Positions 51,132-60,415 are shown, counted from the stretch's first letter. The stretch: DNA of 64,000 bases from Abditibacterium sp. (GCA_030448265.1 JAUJNG010000016.1:62001-126000); one strand, 5' to 3'. The notes: generated from the letters alone by a model not told the origin. Numbers and translations are program-made.

Positions 51132-52133
51132 ATGGCTTTTTACCGCAATGATGGACATCGCGCGATGCAGCATAATGCAAAGTCGCTGGCGGAATTCCTG
51201 GAGGCTTGTCGCGCCTTTATGCAGGTCAGGCGGTTGAGCCTCAAAACTCAGGAAAGCTACCTCAAATATATCCGGCGTTACATCCAGTTTCACAAAGGAA
51301 AGCCCGAAGAGTTGGGCGAGGCCGAGGTCGAGCAGTTTTTGTCGCAACTGGCGAGCGAGGGGCGCGTTGCCGCTTCGACTCAAAATGTGGCATTCGCGGC
51401 CATCGTTTATCTTTACCGCGAAATACTGGGCATCGAGTTAGAAGGGATTTCGGCACTGCGCGCTGCGCGTCCCAGGCGCGTGCCGGATGTTTTGTCCAAA
51501 ACCGAAGTGCAAAGGCTGCTCGACCACTTGTCGGGGACAAGCCAACTCATCGCTTCGCTGCTTTATGGCGCGGGATTGCGCCTGTTTGAAGGCCAGCGTC
51601 TGCGTATCAAAGATGTGGATTTCGAGGGTGGACTTCTCCTCGTTCGCGCTGGAAAAGGGGACAAAGACCGGCGCGCGATTTTGCCGCAAGTCCTCTACCG
51701 TCCGCTTTTCGATCACCTCAATGAGCTGAAAACCGGCTGGGAAAAGGCGCAGAGCGAGGTGCGCCTGCCGGTTTCGATGCCCGACGCGCTCGCCGGCAAA
51801 TATCCCCTGGCGCCGTTTGAGTGGAGCTGGCAATATGTGTTTCCAGCCTCCAAACCGTCGCTCGACCCGCGCGACGGCCTTGAAAAGCGCCATCATTTCC
51901 TCGAAGATACTTTTCAACGCGCCATAAAACGCGGCGCGGCCAAAGCGGGGTTGAGCAAACGGGTTTCACCTCACACCCTGCGCCACTCCTTCGCCACCCA
52001 TGTGCTCGAAGCGGGCTACGACCTTCGCACCGTGCAGGAGCTGCTGGGACACAAAGACATTCGCACCACGCAGGTTTATCTGCACGTCATGAATCGCGTT
52101 GGTCTGGGCGTCAAAAGCCCGCTCGACCCCTGA
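51132..52133 (+). CDS. intI: Integron integrase
   Basis: 333 residues (322 if ATG 51165 is used). A tyrosine recombinase with Arg150 (GAGLRLFEG), His281 and Arg284 (HTLRHSFATH), His307 (LLGHKD) and Tyr316 (TTQVYLHV). The extra IntI-specific segment between about residues 216 and 250 (ALAGKYPLAPFEWSWQYVF, then DPRDG) and the GVKSPLDP tail separate it from XerC/D. It cuts attC hairpins and inserts cassettes at attI. It is divergent from the cassette array, as in other integrons, and its end is 5 bp from rlmN. Confidence 0.93.
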   Translation: MAFYRNDGHRAMQHNAKSLAEFLEACRAFMQVRRLSLKTQESYLKYIRRYIQFHKGKPEELGEAEVEQFLSQLASEGRVAASTQNVAFAAIVYLYREILGIELEGISALRAARPRRVPDVLSKTEVQRLLDHLSGTSQLIASLLYGAGLRLFEGQRLRIKDVDFEGGLLLVRAGKGDKDRRAILPQVLYRPLFDHLNELKTGWEKAQSEVRLPVSMPDALAGKYPLAPFEWSWQYVFPASKPSLDPRDGLEKRHHFLEDTFQRAIKRGAAKAGLSKRVSPHTLRHSFATHVLEAGYDLRTVQELLGHKDIRTTQVYLHVMNRVGLGVKSPLDP

Positions 52134-52138
52134 ACAGT

Positions 52139-53212
52139 TCAGCGCACGGCGAGGGGAATCGAGGCTTCGAAGGGGCGTTCCTGCTGGAGTGCCCGCAGTT
52201 GCCCGCACGCCGCCGCGACATCGGCGCCGCGCTGCACACGCTGGGTCGTCGCCACGCCCGCTTCTTCCAGAATGGCGCGGAAACGGCGCAAATCTTCGGC
52301 TTTGGGCGCACCAAAGCCCATCCCTTCCAAACTCGCGCCCGCGACAGCGTTCCAGGGAATCAAATTGACGTGGCAGGGCCAGCCTTTGCACAACCTCGCC
52401 AGTTTTTGGGCCATTTCGGGCGTGTCGTTGACGCCGCCCAGCACCACATATTCGAACGTCACGCGCCGCCCCGTCTCCGCAACGTAATTTTTAGCGGCTT
52501 TGATTAAATCGGCGACGCTCATTTTAGTCGAAGTGGGGATGAGACGATGGCGCAAGGCGTCGTCCGGCGCGTGGAGCGAGATGGCGAGGGTGAGCTGCAA
52601 TTTTTCGGCAGCCAGTTTCTCGATGCCAGGCAGAATCCCGACGGTCGAAACCGTGATGTGGCGCATCGGAATGCCGATTTCATCGTGCATCAGATGCACG
52701 CTATTGAGGACGTTTTGAAAATTCAAAAGCGGTTCGCCCATGCCCATGAAAACGACGTGCGTGGGAGTTTGATTTCTCGATTCGTCCTGCGAGCGCGAAA
52801 GCAGAATTTGTGAAACGATTTCGGCGGGGATCAGATTGCGGCGAAAACCTCCTAATCCGGTCGCGCAAAACTGGCAGGCCATGGCGCAGCCGGCCTGACT
52901 TGAAACGCACACGCTGAGGCGGTCGGGGTAGGGCAGCCGCACGGTTTCGATGCGCTCGCCGTCGGCCATTTCGAGCAGCAGTTTGGTGGTGCCGTCGCCC
53001 GAAACCGAGCGCGCCACGACCGGCGGAAACGCGAGTTCGTGCTCCGCCGCCAGTTTTTGACGCAGAGGCGCGCCGAGGTTGGTCATTTGCTCGAACGAGG
53101 TGGCGCCTTTTTTATAAATCCAGTCGGAAATCTGGCGCCCTCGAAAGGCGGGCTCGCCCATCGAGCGCAGGGTGTTTTCAAGTTCGGAAGTGTTTTGGCC
53201 AAGGAGATTCAT
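52139..53212 (-). CDS. rlmN: 23S rRNA (adenine-2503-C2) methyltransferase
   Basis: 357 residues. The radical-SAM motif CAMACQFC, the N-terminal SELENTLRSMGEPAFRGRQI segment, and the conserved Cys in AAACGQL near the C-terminus mark RlmN; GTGEPL-type MGMGEPLLN is present. It methylates A2503 of 23S rRNA (and A37 of some tRNAs). A core gene; its 3' end lies 5 bp from the integrase stop. Confidence 0.96.
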   Translation of the reverse strand: MNLLGQNTSELENTLRSMGEPAFRGRQISDWIYKKGATSFEQMTNLGAPLRQKLAAEHELAFPPVVARSVSGDGTTKLLLEMADGERIETVRLPYPDRLSVCVSSQAGCAMACQFCATGLGGFRRNLIPAEIVSQILLSRSQDESRNQTPTHVVFMGMGEPLLNFQNVLNSVHLMHDEIGIPMRHITVSTVGILPGIEKLAAEKLQLTLAISLHAPDDALRHRLIPTSTKMSVADLIKAAKNYVAETGRRVTFEYVVLGGVNDTPEMAQKLARLCKGWPCHVNLIPWNAVAGASLEGMGFGAPKAEDLRRFRAILEEAGVATTQRVQRGADVAAACGQLRALQQERPFEASIPLAVR

Positions 53213-53292
53213 GGAGTTCGCTATGTTATAATTGCGCTGAGAAAATTGGGGTTCCCTTTTAGTGGCCCAGGTGTCTCACCGAAACTGCAATC

Positions 53293-54396
53293 ATGCCCGC
53301 CAAACAACCGTTAGCCGTCGCAGCCTGGGGCGATCCCTTCGATGCCGCGACGTGGTCGGGAACTTCGGCGAACGTCATTGCCGCGCTGCAGCAACAGGGT
53401 GTTGAGATACTCGGCCTCAACTGCATCCAGACTGGGCTGAAATGGCGCCTGGAGCACAATCGGGATCGACTTGCGGGGCGCCATTACGGTTATTCGCTGC
53501 GTCGCAGGGCGCGCCGCAACTGCGTCCGGCTTGCCAGCACTTTGCCCGCGAACTGCGCGGGAATCGTGCATATCAGCAGCATCACCGTGCCGGCGGCGGG
53601 TTCCACACCAGGGATCAGAAACTTTTTGCTGTGCGATGCGATGAGTAATTTCTGGCACCAATGCTCCTCTGCCACCCCAACCAAAGCAACGGCGGCCTCC
53701 CAAAAGCAGGAGGAAGCCGACGAATGCGCCGCCGTTGCGGGAACGGATTGGTTTTTCCCGATTTCGCAGCACACTGCGGCCAATCTGCGCGATCACTTCA
53801 AGGTCAGCCCTGAAAAGATGACGGTGGTAGGAACCGGACGCGGCCAGATCGCGCCCCTGCAAGGATCCAAAGATTACAGTCGCAAAAACGTGTTGATGGT
53901 GGCCAAACAGCGCTTTGAAGACAAAGGCGGGCCACTGCTCATCGAAGCGACGAAAATCGCGCGCTGCAGCGACCCGCAGCTGCACCTGACTCTGGTTTCA
54001 CCGCGCGACTACGAAACGTTTGTGCGCGGAGCCGAAGGCGTCACGCTTACCGGCAATGTGGAGTGGAGCGAGTTGCAGCGCCTTTTCGATGAAGCGTGTC
54101 TTTACGCCATGCCGGCTTTGTGCGAGCCGTGGGGATTGGTTTACGCCGAAGCACTGGCGACCAAAACGCCGATTCTGGGCCTCAACCGCGCTGCTCTGCC
54201 CGAACTCACGGAAAATGGAAGCCACGGTTTTCTGGTCGATGAAGCCACGCCCCAGGCTGTCGCCGCGACGCTGCTGCGAGCCATCAACGATCCCAACACG
54301 CTTCAAAAAATGGGAGAAAGCGGTCAAAAATACTGCCTCCAAAACTTTAACTGGGAACGCACCGCCGCTCTGATGGCGGGCGCCATTTTTTCCTGA
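53293..54396 (+). CDS. GT4-like glycosyltransferase
   Basis: 367 residues. The second half shows the GT-B nucleotide-sugar site: DKGGPLLIEATKIA, and CEPWGLVYAEALATKTPIL with the Glu-x7-Glu motif. The first half (residues 1-170) has an unusual start and carries FPISQHTAANLRDHF. It transfers a sugar to a cell-surface polymer or lipid. Next to the STELLO-type gene, with 24 bp between them, so probably an operon for a surface glycan. Confidence 0.85.
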   Translation: MPAKQPLAVAAWGDPFDAATWSGTSANVIAALQQQGVEILGLNCIQTGLKWRLEHNRDRLAGRHYGYSLRRRARRNCVRLASTLPANCAGIVHISSITVPAAGSTPGIRNFLLCDAMSNFWHQCSSATPTKATAASQKQEEADECAAVAGTDWFFPISQHTAANLRDHFKVSPEKMTVVGTGRGQIAPLQGSKDYSRKNVLMVAKQRFEDKGGPLLIEATKIARCSDPQLHLTLVSPRDYETFVRGAEGVTLTGNVEWSELQRLFDEACLYAMPALCEPWGLVYAEALATKTPILGLNRAALPELTENGSHGFLVDEATPQAVAATLLRAINDPNTLQKMGESGQKYCLQNFNWERTAALMAGAIFS

Positions 54397-54420
54397 ATCA
54401 CCTTTTAGCTCTTTTTTATC

Positions 54421-55416
54421 ATGCCCAATCAATCCATCGTCGTCACCACCATCAACGCACCCAACGAAGCCATCCGCGACATCGCGCGCGAGGCTCCCGA
54501 CTGGGATTTCATCGTCATCGGCGACACCAAAACGCCTTCGCCCTGGGAATTTTCCGGCACGCGCTACTTCGACGTGCCCGCGCAGCAGGCGCTCGATTCC
54601 CAGTTCGCGGCGCTTTGCCCGACGCGCCACTATGCGCGCAAAAACATCGGCTATCTCATCGCCATCCGCGACGGCGCGCAAATTCTGGCCGAAACCGACG
54701 ACGACAACCTGCCTTACCCAGGCTGGCTCGCGAACGTTTCCAAAACCATCGCGGCGCGCCGCGTCGAGAAAAGCGGCTGGGAAAACGTTTACACCCACTT
54801 CTCGCGCGAGCGCATCTGGCCGCGCGGTTTTCCCCTCGAACTCATCAACGACAGCCTGCGCCAGATTTCGCTGCTGGAAGCGCCCGTCGAACACGAATGC
54901 GCCATCCAGCAATATCTGGCCAACGACAACCCCGATGTGGACGCCGTTTTCCGTCTCACCACCGACCGCGAAATCAAGTTCACGCCCAACCGCGTCGTGC
55001 TGGATGGTGGGACTTACTGCGCCTTCAACTCGCAAAACACCATCTGGTGGCCCGAAGCCTTTCCCCTGCTGTATTTGCCCTCGCACGTCTCGTTTCGCAT
55101 GACCGACATCTGGCGCTCTTACGTGGCGCAGGTCTGTCTTTACGCGATGGGCGGCAAACTTGCGTTTTGCGAAGCCACGATGTATCAAATTCGCAACGAA
55201 CACTCGCTGATCCGCGATTTCAAGGACGAAGTGCCTGGTTATCTCGACAATATGCGGATTATGGACATTCTGACGGGGCTTTCGCTGTCTTCAGAACCGG
55301 CCAAAGCGGGCGAGAATTTGCGCTTGTGCTACGAAAAACTGGTCGAAGCCGACATCGTTCCCGCAGATGAAATGCCGCTCATTGATGCCTGGCTGGGCGA
55401 TTTGGCGCGAGCGTAG
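54421..55416 (+). CDS. STELLO-like glycosyltransferase
   Basis: 331 residues beginning QSIVVTTINAPNEAIRDIA, with FIVIGDTKTP and an acidic cluster ETDDDNLPY like the DxD of GT-A enzymes, followed by NIWWP-type and FRMTDIWRSYVAQ segments. These match the STELLO glycosyltransferase domain known from plants and found in bacteria. It lies downstream of the GT4-like gene. Substrate unknown. The stop lies in a short inverted repeat. Confidence 0.8.
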   Translation: MPNQSIVVTTINAPNEAIRDIAREAPDWDFIVIGDTKTPSPWEFSGTRYFDVPAQQALDSQFAALCPTRHYARKNIGYLIAIRDGAQILAETDDDNLPYPGWLANVSKTIAARRVEKSGWENVYTHFSRERIWPRGFPLELINDSLRQISLLEAPVEHECAIQQYLANDNPDVDAVFRLTTDREIKFTPNRVVLDGGTYCAFNSQNTIWWPEAFPLLYLPSHVSFRMTDIWRSYVAQVCLYAMGGKLAFCEATMYQIRNEHSLIRDFKDEVPGYLDNMRIMDILTGLSLSSEPAKAGENLRLCYEKLVEADIVPADEMPLIDAWLGDLARA

Positions 55417-55469
55417 GGACGCTGCTTGCTGCGTCCTTGAGTGCCGGACGCAGCAAGCAGCGTCCCTAC
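55414..55469. repeat. Inverted repeat O after STELLO gene
   Basis: TAGGGACGCTGCTTGCTGCG (55414) pairs with CGCAGCAAGCAGCGTCCCTA ending near 55468. A 23-bp stem with a short loop that overlaps the stop codon. Confidence 0.88.
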
Positions 55470-55502
55470 GGGATGCAGTTTGAGTGAGGCGCGCTTGGAA
55501 TA

Positions 55503-55540
55503 AAAAAGGGCGATGACCGTTTGGTCATCGCCCTTTTTTA
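55503..55540. terminator. Bidirectional-type rho-independent terminator
   Basis: AAAAAAGGGCGATGACC pairs with GGTCATCGCCCTTTTTT, with A- and T-tracts on both sides, between convergent genes. Confidence 0.9.
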
Positions 55541-55555
55541 TCGAATCTCAGACCT

Positions 55556-56122
55556 CTACGATTTATCGCGTTCGCTCGTCAAAATCGCGCCCGCGACGAT
55601 AAGACCCACGCCGCACACCAGTTGCGCCCATGACGCGACCGACAGGCCGCTTTGCGCTTTCTGGGTGTCTTCGGAGGTTTCCGGCGCGCCCTCGGTCGCG
55701 CTTTCGATGGGCGAATAATCATCGACGGCATATTCGCCCAGCGCAAGCGATGCCACCGAAGAAACGCAGGCGCCCAGCATGAGGGCATCTTTAACCAGCG
55801 AAACGGTTTTAAAAGTTGAAGTTGGTTTGCGCGGCGCGCGGCGGCGCATGATGAAATGCGTCACGAGCGCGGTGAAGAGTCCGGCGGCGCCGTAGGGCTG
55901 AAAGCGCGCCCAGCCTTCATCGACCATTTTGCCGCGCTCTTCGGGGTCGTCCAGCACCTCGACGGCGGTGTTCATCGCCAGAATGCCGAACAAAGAGCCG
56001 CCGAACCACACGCCAAGTCCCAGATCGTAAAGCGCGCGCGTCACGGTGCCAGGTTTCCTTTCAACTTCGCGGTGCGGCAGATAACCCTTGAGTTTTTGAA
56101 CGTCAGGCTTGATTTTTTTCAT
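55556..56122 (-). CDS. Membrane protein of unknown function
   Basis: 188 residues from MKKIKPDVQKLKG at 56122, with GAGGAAATT before the ATG. Three to four hydrophobic segments (LGVWFGGSLFGILAM, AAGLFTALVTHFIM, LMLGACVSSVASLALG, AQLVCGVGLIVAGAIL). The RALYDLGLGVWFGG motif is common to a small DUF family of unknown role. Starts further upstream are rejected because of the ribosome site. No co-transcribed partner. Confidence 0.7.
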   Translation of the reverse strand: MKKIKPDVQKLKGYLPHREVERKPGTVTRALYDLGLGVWFGGSLFGILAMNTAVEVLDDPEERGKMVDEGWARFQPYGAAGLFTALVTHFIMRRRAPRKPTSTFKTVSLVKDALMLGACVSSVASLALGEYAVDDYSPIESATEGAPETSEDTQKAQSGLSVASWAQLVCGVGLIVAGAILTSERDKS

Positions 56123-56159
56123 AATTTCCTCGAAATTCCTCCCAAAACGGCGCCCCAGC

Positions 56160-56933
56160 TTAGAGCAACCCCGATGCCGCACCGTTGGAATCGGTTTTCT
56201 GAATTCCCATTTCATCGCGTGCATTGGCACAGGGCGCGAAACTTTCCAGCAAAACGCCGTCGCGCATCCGAAATACGGTGTCGGCGTCTTCCAAAATCTC
56301 CAGATCGTGCGTCACAACCACGAGGGCGCCGTGCTGTTTTTGTGATTTGAGCACGTCCATCACCATGCGGCCCGTGATGTGATCGAGCGAAGCCGTTGGT
56401 TCATCGACCCACAGCCACTTCGGGCGATGCACCAGACCGCGCGCCATCGAAGCGCGCACCCGCTCGCCGCCCGAACATTCGTTGGGAAATTTGGGCGCCA
56501 GATCCGCGATTCCCAGACTATCGAGCAGTTCCAGAGCGCGTTTTTTGTCCTTTTCGACGGGATTTTCAATCGGCACCAACACGTTTTCCAAAACCGATAA
56601 ATACGGCACCAGAAACGGCTGTTGAAAGATGAAACCAAAGGCGCGGCGCCGAAAATTGAGTTTCTGCGTCGCAGTCGCAGCGCTGTAAAGAAAATCGTCG
56701 AACCAAACCTCGCCCGAAGTCGCAGTTTTGAGGCCCGACATCAAATAAAGCAGCGACGATTTGCCGCTTCCCGACGGCCCCACGATGCCCGCGAAATCGC
56801 GCGCCCCAATTTGAAGCGACACTTCGCGCACCGCGTAAGTCGTGGAGCGCGGCGAAACGTAGGTGAGAGTCAGCCCCTCGGCGCGCATCCCCGAAGGCAG
56901 TTCGGGGCGCGAAATGGTGGCGTCGAGGCTCAT
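56160..56933 (-). CDS. ABC transporter ATP-binding protein (MacB/LolD type)
   Basis: 257 residues from MSLDATISRP at 56933. Walker A GPSGSGKSS, signature CSGGERVR, Walker B LWVDEP and the switch His in VVTHD are intact. It overlaps the permease gene by 4 nt (ATGA). Together they form a type VII ABC system for lipoprotein, peptide or cell-division functions. ATP hydrolysis powers a mechanotransmission, not a channel. Confidence 0.93.
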   Translation of the reverse strand: MSLDATISRPELPSGMRAEGLTLTYVSPRSTTYAVREVSLQIGARDFAGIVGPSGSGKSSLLYLMSGLKTATSGEVWFDDFLYSAATATQKLNFRRRAFGFIFQQPFLVPYLSVLENVLVPIENPVEKDKKRALELLDSLGIADLAPKFPNECSGGERVRASMARGLVHRPKWLWVDEPTASLDHITGRMVMDVLKSQKQHGALVVVTHDLEILEDADTVFRMRDGVLLESFAPCANARDEMGIQKTDSNGAASGLL

Positions 56934-58189
56934 CGGCGCTCCATGATTTCGATGGGATCGAGGCGGTAAAGCCGGAACAGCACCGTCGCCAGACTCGCCA
57001 CGCCCACCAGGAGCGGCGTGGGAAGCGTGTAAAGCAGCGCGTCGCGGCCAATTTTGGCGAGCACCAGGCCGTTGGGAATCATATAAAAATGGTCGAGGGC
57101 TTTGAACATCAGCGCCGTGAGCGCCAGCCCCGCCAGCCACGAAAAAAGCACCAGAAAACCGGTTTCAGTCATCAGTCGCTTGGCCAGTCGTTCGCGGCGA
57201 AAACCCAGGGCCGAAAGCAAACCGAATTCGCCCAATCGCTGCTCGAAATAAATGTTGGCCAGAAATCCACTCAGCAAAGCGACGGCGCCAATCACCAGAG
57301 CATCGGCGAAGCTCAAAAAGCGATACAAAAACGCCAGACCTTTGCGAAGTTCACCCACCAGGCCGGTGAAGGTGAAAACGCGCAAATCGCGCACGTCGGC
57401 CTTGGTGAAGCCGTATCTCTGCGGTTTATCGGTGATGTCGCGCAGTTTTTGCGAGAGCGGGGCCAGCTTTTGCGGCGACTGGGGTAGAAAAATGTAAGTA
57501 GGGCGCTGCATCATTTCGTTGAGCGAAAGCTGCATATAAGCCTTGTCGGCGATGCCGATATTCTCGCCGTTCTCGAAGATGCCGACCAGAGTGAGCTCCT
57601 CCGGCAGGGGCGGCAGGCGGTCGTTTTCGGGCACTAATTTATCGCCGATTTTGAGATGATAGTTGTTGACCCAGGCGCGCGACATCGCGATTTCGGGTTC
57701 GTTGAGTCGCGGCAGACGGCCTCCTGGCGCCAGGGTGTTTTTGGTGGCCCGCGCGAAACTTTGCATATCTTTCTGATCCAGACCGTAAATCGGGACGGGC
57801 ATGGGGCCAAAAACGGTTTTAACCGAAGTGAAATAAGGGACGGCCACCAGAACCTGCTTTTTTTCGGGGAATTTCAGGGCCCGCTCCAGCACCGGCGGCG
57901 GCACATCGCGCGTCCACTGCGGCGACAAAACCGAAAAATGCGACAGCGAGCCGTAGTGAACCCGAATCGAATCGTCCACCGAGTTGAGCAGCGTCACAAT
58001 CGAGGCGATGAGAAACACCGAAATTAGTATCGCGCCGCCGACCGGCAAAACGCGCCACACGTTGCGCCGGTAGTAGGTGAGCGGCGAAAGCGGCGGCAGA
58101 GTCTGATATTGCGCGGTCTGGTGCCTGGGAGAAGCGCCGTTGGAGTGAGGATCGGGCGCGGTCGAGTGGGAATGGGGGGAGGAAGTCAC
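56930..58189 (-). CDS. FtsX-like ABC transporter permease
   Basis: 419 residues. One TM helix near residues 48-70 (VGGAILISVFLIASIVTLL), a large periplasmic domain to about residue 275, then three TM helices (FLSFADALVIGAVALLSGFL, GFLVLFSWLAGLALTALM, PLLVGVASLATVLFRL), the MacB/FtsX plan. It pairs with the overlapping ATPase gene. Likely moves or extracts a lipid or lipoprotein. Confidence 0.9.
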   Translation of the reverse strand: MTSSPHSHSTAPDPHSNGASPRHQTAQYQTLPPLSPLTYYRRNVWRVLPVGGAILISVFLIASIVTLLNSVDDSIRVHYGSLSHFSVLSPQWTRDVPPPVLERALKFPEKKQVLVAVPYFTSVKTVFGPMPVPIYGLDQKDMQSFARATKNTLAPGGRLPRLNEPEIAMSRAWVNNYHLKIGDKLVPENDRLPPLPEELTLVGIFENGENIGIADKAYMQLSLNEMMQRPTYIFLPQSPQKLAPLSQKLRDITDKPQRYGFTKADVRDLRVFTFTGLVGELRKGLAFLYRFLSFADALVIGAVALLSGFLANIYFEQRLGEFGLLSALGFRRERLAKRLMTETGFLVLFSWLAGLALTALMFKALDHFYMIPNGLVLAKIGRDALLYTLPTPLLVGVASLATVLFRLYRLDPIEIMERR

Positions 58190-58335
58190 AGGAAATTCTC
58201 AGGGAGCAGACGAGGATGAAAAATAAGAGTTTCGCGCGCGCGGTTATCTCTCTTTTGGAACCTTCAGTTTAGCGCGGCCTTTTGACCTCGACGCGCGAGT
58301 TGGGCGCGGCTTTCTTATCCTTAATTGACATCCTC

Positions 58336-59124
58336 ATGGCCACTTCCCCCGCAATCCCCACCGCAACGAACTTCTCTCTGGAGCCGCTGGACGGCGCGCA
58401 GCGCGGCCTGCTCGACATTCTCGCTTCGGTGCGCCGTCCCGACGGCTACTGCATGACGATGGTCGATTACACACGGGCCGAAGCCTGGCGCCGCGAGCGG
58501 GTCGCTCAAACCGGCGTGCCCCTCACGCTCATCGACCTGACATTGCGCTCGATGGCGCTCACCGCCGTGCAAAACGAGCCGATGCGAAGTCTGGCGCACG
58601 GCTACAAAATCTATCGCACCAATTCCATCGACATCGGCTGTTCCATCGCCACCAACACCACGCTTTCGCCGGTCATCGTGTTTCGCGACGCCGACAAGCT
58701 AAGTCTCGAAGAATTGCACCAGCAGCGCGTCGCGGGCACCAAAGAAGCGATTGAAGAACAGGAAAAACGCCTCGCCGAACTCGAAAAAAAGACGCGCTTT
58801 CTGCCCGACGGCGTGCGCCGCCGCCTTATCGCGCGTTTCGTGAACAACCCGCACAACCGGCGCAAGCTGGGCGGCACGATTGCTCTGTCGGCCATCGAAC
58901 TCGACGATATGGAATGGATGTGTCCCGCGCACATCGGCGGTGCGCTTCTCATCAGTCTGGGCGGGATTCGCGAGCGTCCCATGGTGGTCGAGGGCCAGGT
59001 CGTGCCGCGTTTGAGCGCTTATGTCACTTTTATGATCGACCAGCGCGTGATTCATCCGATGCGCGCGATGCGGGTGTTCCGGCGCTTTCGGCGTTTGCTG
59101 GAGAATCCCGAAAAACTGGGGTGA
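58336..59124 (+). CDS. E2-type acyltransferase domain protein with altered active site
   Basis: 262 residues from MATSPAIPTAT at 58336. The fold resembles the catalytic domain of 2-oxo acid dehydrogenase E2 (LTLIDLTLRSMALTAVQNEP, IDIGCSIAT, LGGTIALSAIEL, VEGQVVPRLSAYVTFMIDQRV). There is no lipoyl or peripheral-subunit-binding domain. The HxxxDG motif of E2 is changed: Asp235-Gln236-Arg237-Val-Ile-His240-Pro241, so the catalytic His is Gln and the DG is HP. It may be a non-acyltransferase relative or act with another substrate. Neighbours give no clue. Confidence 0.78.
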   Translation: MATSPAIPTATNFSLEPLDGAQRGLLDILASVRRPDGYCMTMVDYTRAEAWRRERVAQTGVPLTLIDLTLRSMALTAVQNEPMRSLAHGYKIYRTNSIDIGCSIATNTTLSPVIVFRDADKLSLEELHQQRVAGTKEAIEEQEKRLAELEKKTRFLPDGVRRRLIARFVNNPHNRRKLGGTIALSAIELDDMEWMCPAHIGGALLISLGGIRERPMVVEGQVVPRLSAYVTFMIDQRVIHPMRAMRVFRRFRRLLENPEKLG

Positions 59125-59126
59125 AT

Positions 59127-59217
59127 TTTAAAAACCACAGAGACACGGAGACACAGAGAGTTTTATCAAAGAAATCTCAAAAACTCTCTGTGTCTCCGTG
59201 TCTCTGTGGTTTTTAAA
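59127..59217. repeat. Long inverted repeat, family D copy 3, covers glycosyltransferase stop
   Basis: TTTAAAAACCACAGAGACAC (59127) pairs with GTGTCTCTGTGGTTTTTAAA ending 59217. The right arm holds the stop codon of the convergent glycosyltransferase gene. Confidence 0.9.
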
Positions 59218-60415
59218 TCCTTGAAAACCGCTCCAATTCATCCGCCGCGTTTTCGCTGCCGTTTGGCAGTTCGCGCCATTGGTTCAACCGCCCTTTCATC
59301 TCATCGTCGCGCAGTAAAGTTTCGATTTCGCGCGCGATGTTGGCGGCCCGATAGTTTCTGGGCGCCAGAACGCGCGCCAGACCGAGTTTTTGCGCGCGGC
59401 GCGCGTTGTCGGGCTGGTCGTGCGAGTGTGGGCACAGCAGCATCGGAAGGCCGGCGCGAAGGCCGAGGGCCAGCGTGCCGATGCCGCCTTGATGCACTAA
59501 GGCCGCGCCGCGCGGCAAAATGGGGTCGAGCGGCGCGAACGGCGCTCTCAAATCCTCTTCGCCGCGTGAAAACGACGCGGCGCCCAGAAAAAGCGTGCGT
59601 TTGCCCAGTTGTTCGGCGGCGGCGAGGCTTTCGACCTGCCAACTCCATTCATCGCTAAACGAAGCCGCGACAACCAGCAGAGGCGCTTCGCCCTCGCTCA
59701 AAAAACTCTCGATTTCAGGCGAAAGCGCGGTTTCATCGTCCAAAAAGCAAAATCCAGTCATTTTGCGAACGCCATTCGGTTTAAAAGGCGCGAATTTTTC
59801 GTCCCACAAGCATAGTTGCAAGAGAGGCGAATGAGCGTCGCTCCACAGCGCGTTGTCGCCGCGCGACAGGCCCAGTTCAGCGCGAATTTGCTGGGTTTCT
59901 TTGAGATGCATTCCGAATTGGCGCCGCAAAAGTTCCCACAGAGCGCGATTGAGAGCCGGAAAATCGGCGGCGCGCGGCAGAGCGGGTAAAACGGCGTCGT
60001 TTTGGAGCAGTGCGAGCGGCGAAACCGCGCTTGAGGCCCATTTCAAACCGCGATTTCGCTCGATTTGCGCCACGATTGGCCCCGCGAGACTCGTGGTGTG
60101 AGTAATTAAAACGTCGGCGTCGCCAGTCGCGGCGCGCAGATCGGCGATGCTGTCGCGCAAAGCGGGCAGGAGCCAGTAGCGAAACAGCCACTGCGTGCCG
60201 TTGACGGGGTGCATCAGTTTCTGGGCGTCGCTGCCGGTGGGCGAATCGGGACGCACGGCGCGAAATTCGAGGCCGCGATTTTGGGTTTCCGCGCGATAAC
60301 TTTCGCTCGACGCGATGATTGCGCGATGGCCGCGCGCCTTCAGTTCGCGCGCGATGGCCAGATAAGGATGAAGGTCGCCGCGCGCGGCGTGGGTGGAAAA
60401 GACAAAAGTTGACAT
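59213..60415 (-). CDS. UGT-like (GT1/MGT) glycosyltransferase
   Basis: 400 residues from MSTFVFSTHAARGD at 60415. The C-terminal donor-binding half has ALVHQGGIGTLALGLRAGLPMLLCP followed by DQPDNARRAQKLG, the GT1 signature with His and Asp/Gln. N-terminal acceptor half begins FVFSTHAARGDLHPYLAIA. Such enzymes glycosylate lipids, sterols or macrolides. Long in-frame starts through the repeat at 60423 are rejected. Its neighbour P450 gene, same strand, may act on the same hydrophobic compound. Confidence 0.87.
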   Translation of the reverse strand: MSTFVFSTHAARGDLHPYLAIARELKARGHRAIIASSESYRAETQNRGLEFRAVRPDSPTGSDAQKLMHPVNGTQWLFRYWLLPALRDSIADLRAATGDADVLITHTTSLAGPIVAQIERNRGLKWASSAVSPLALLQNDAVLPALPRAADFPALNRALWELLRRQFGMHLKETQQIRAELGLSRGDNALWSDAHSPLLQLCLWDEKFAPFKPNGVRKMTGFCFLDDETALSPEIESFLSEGEAPLLVVAASFSDEWSWQVESLAAAEQLGKRTLFLGAASFSRGEEDLRAPFAPLDPILPRGAALVHQGGIGTLALGLRAGLPMLLCPHSHDQPDNARRAQKLGLARVLAPRNYRAANIAREIETLLRDDEMKGRLNQWRELPNGSENAADELERFSRI

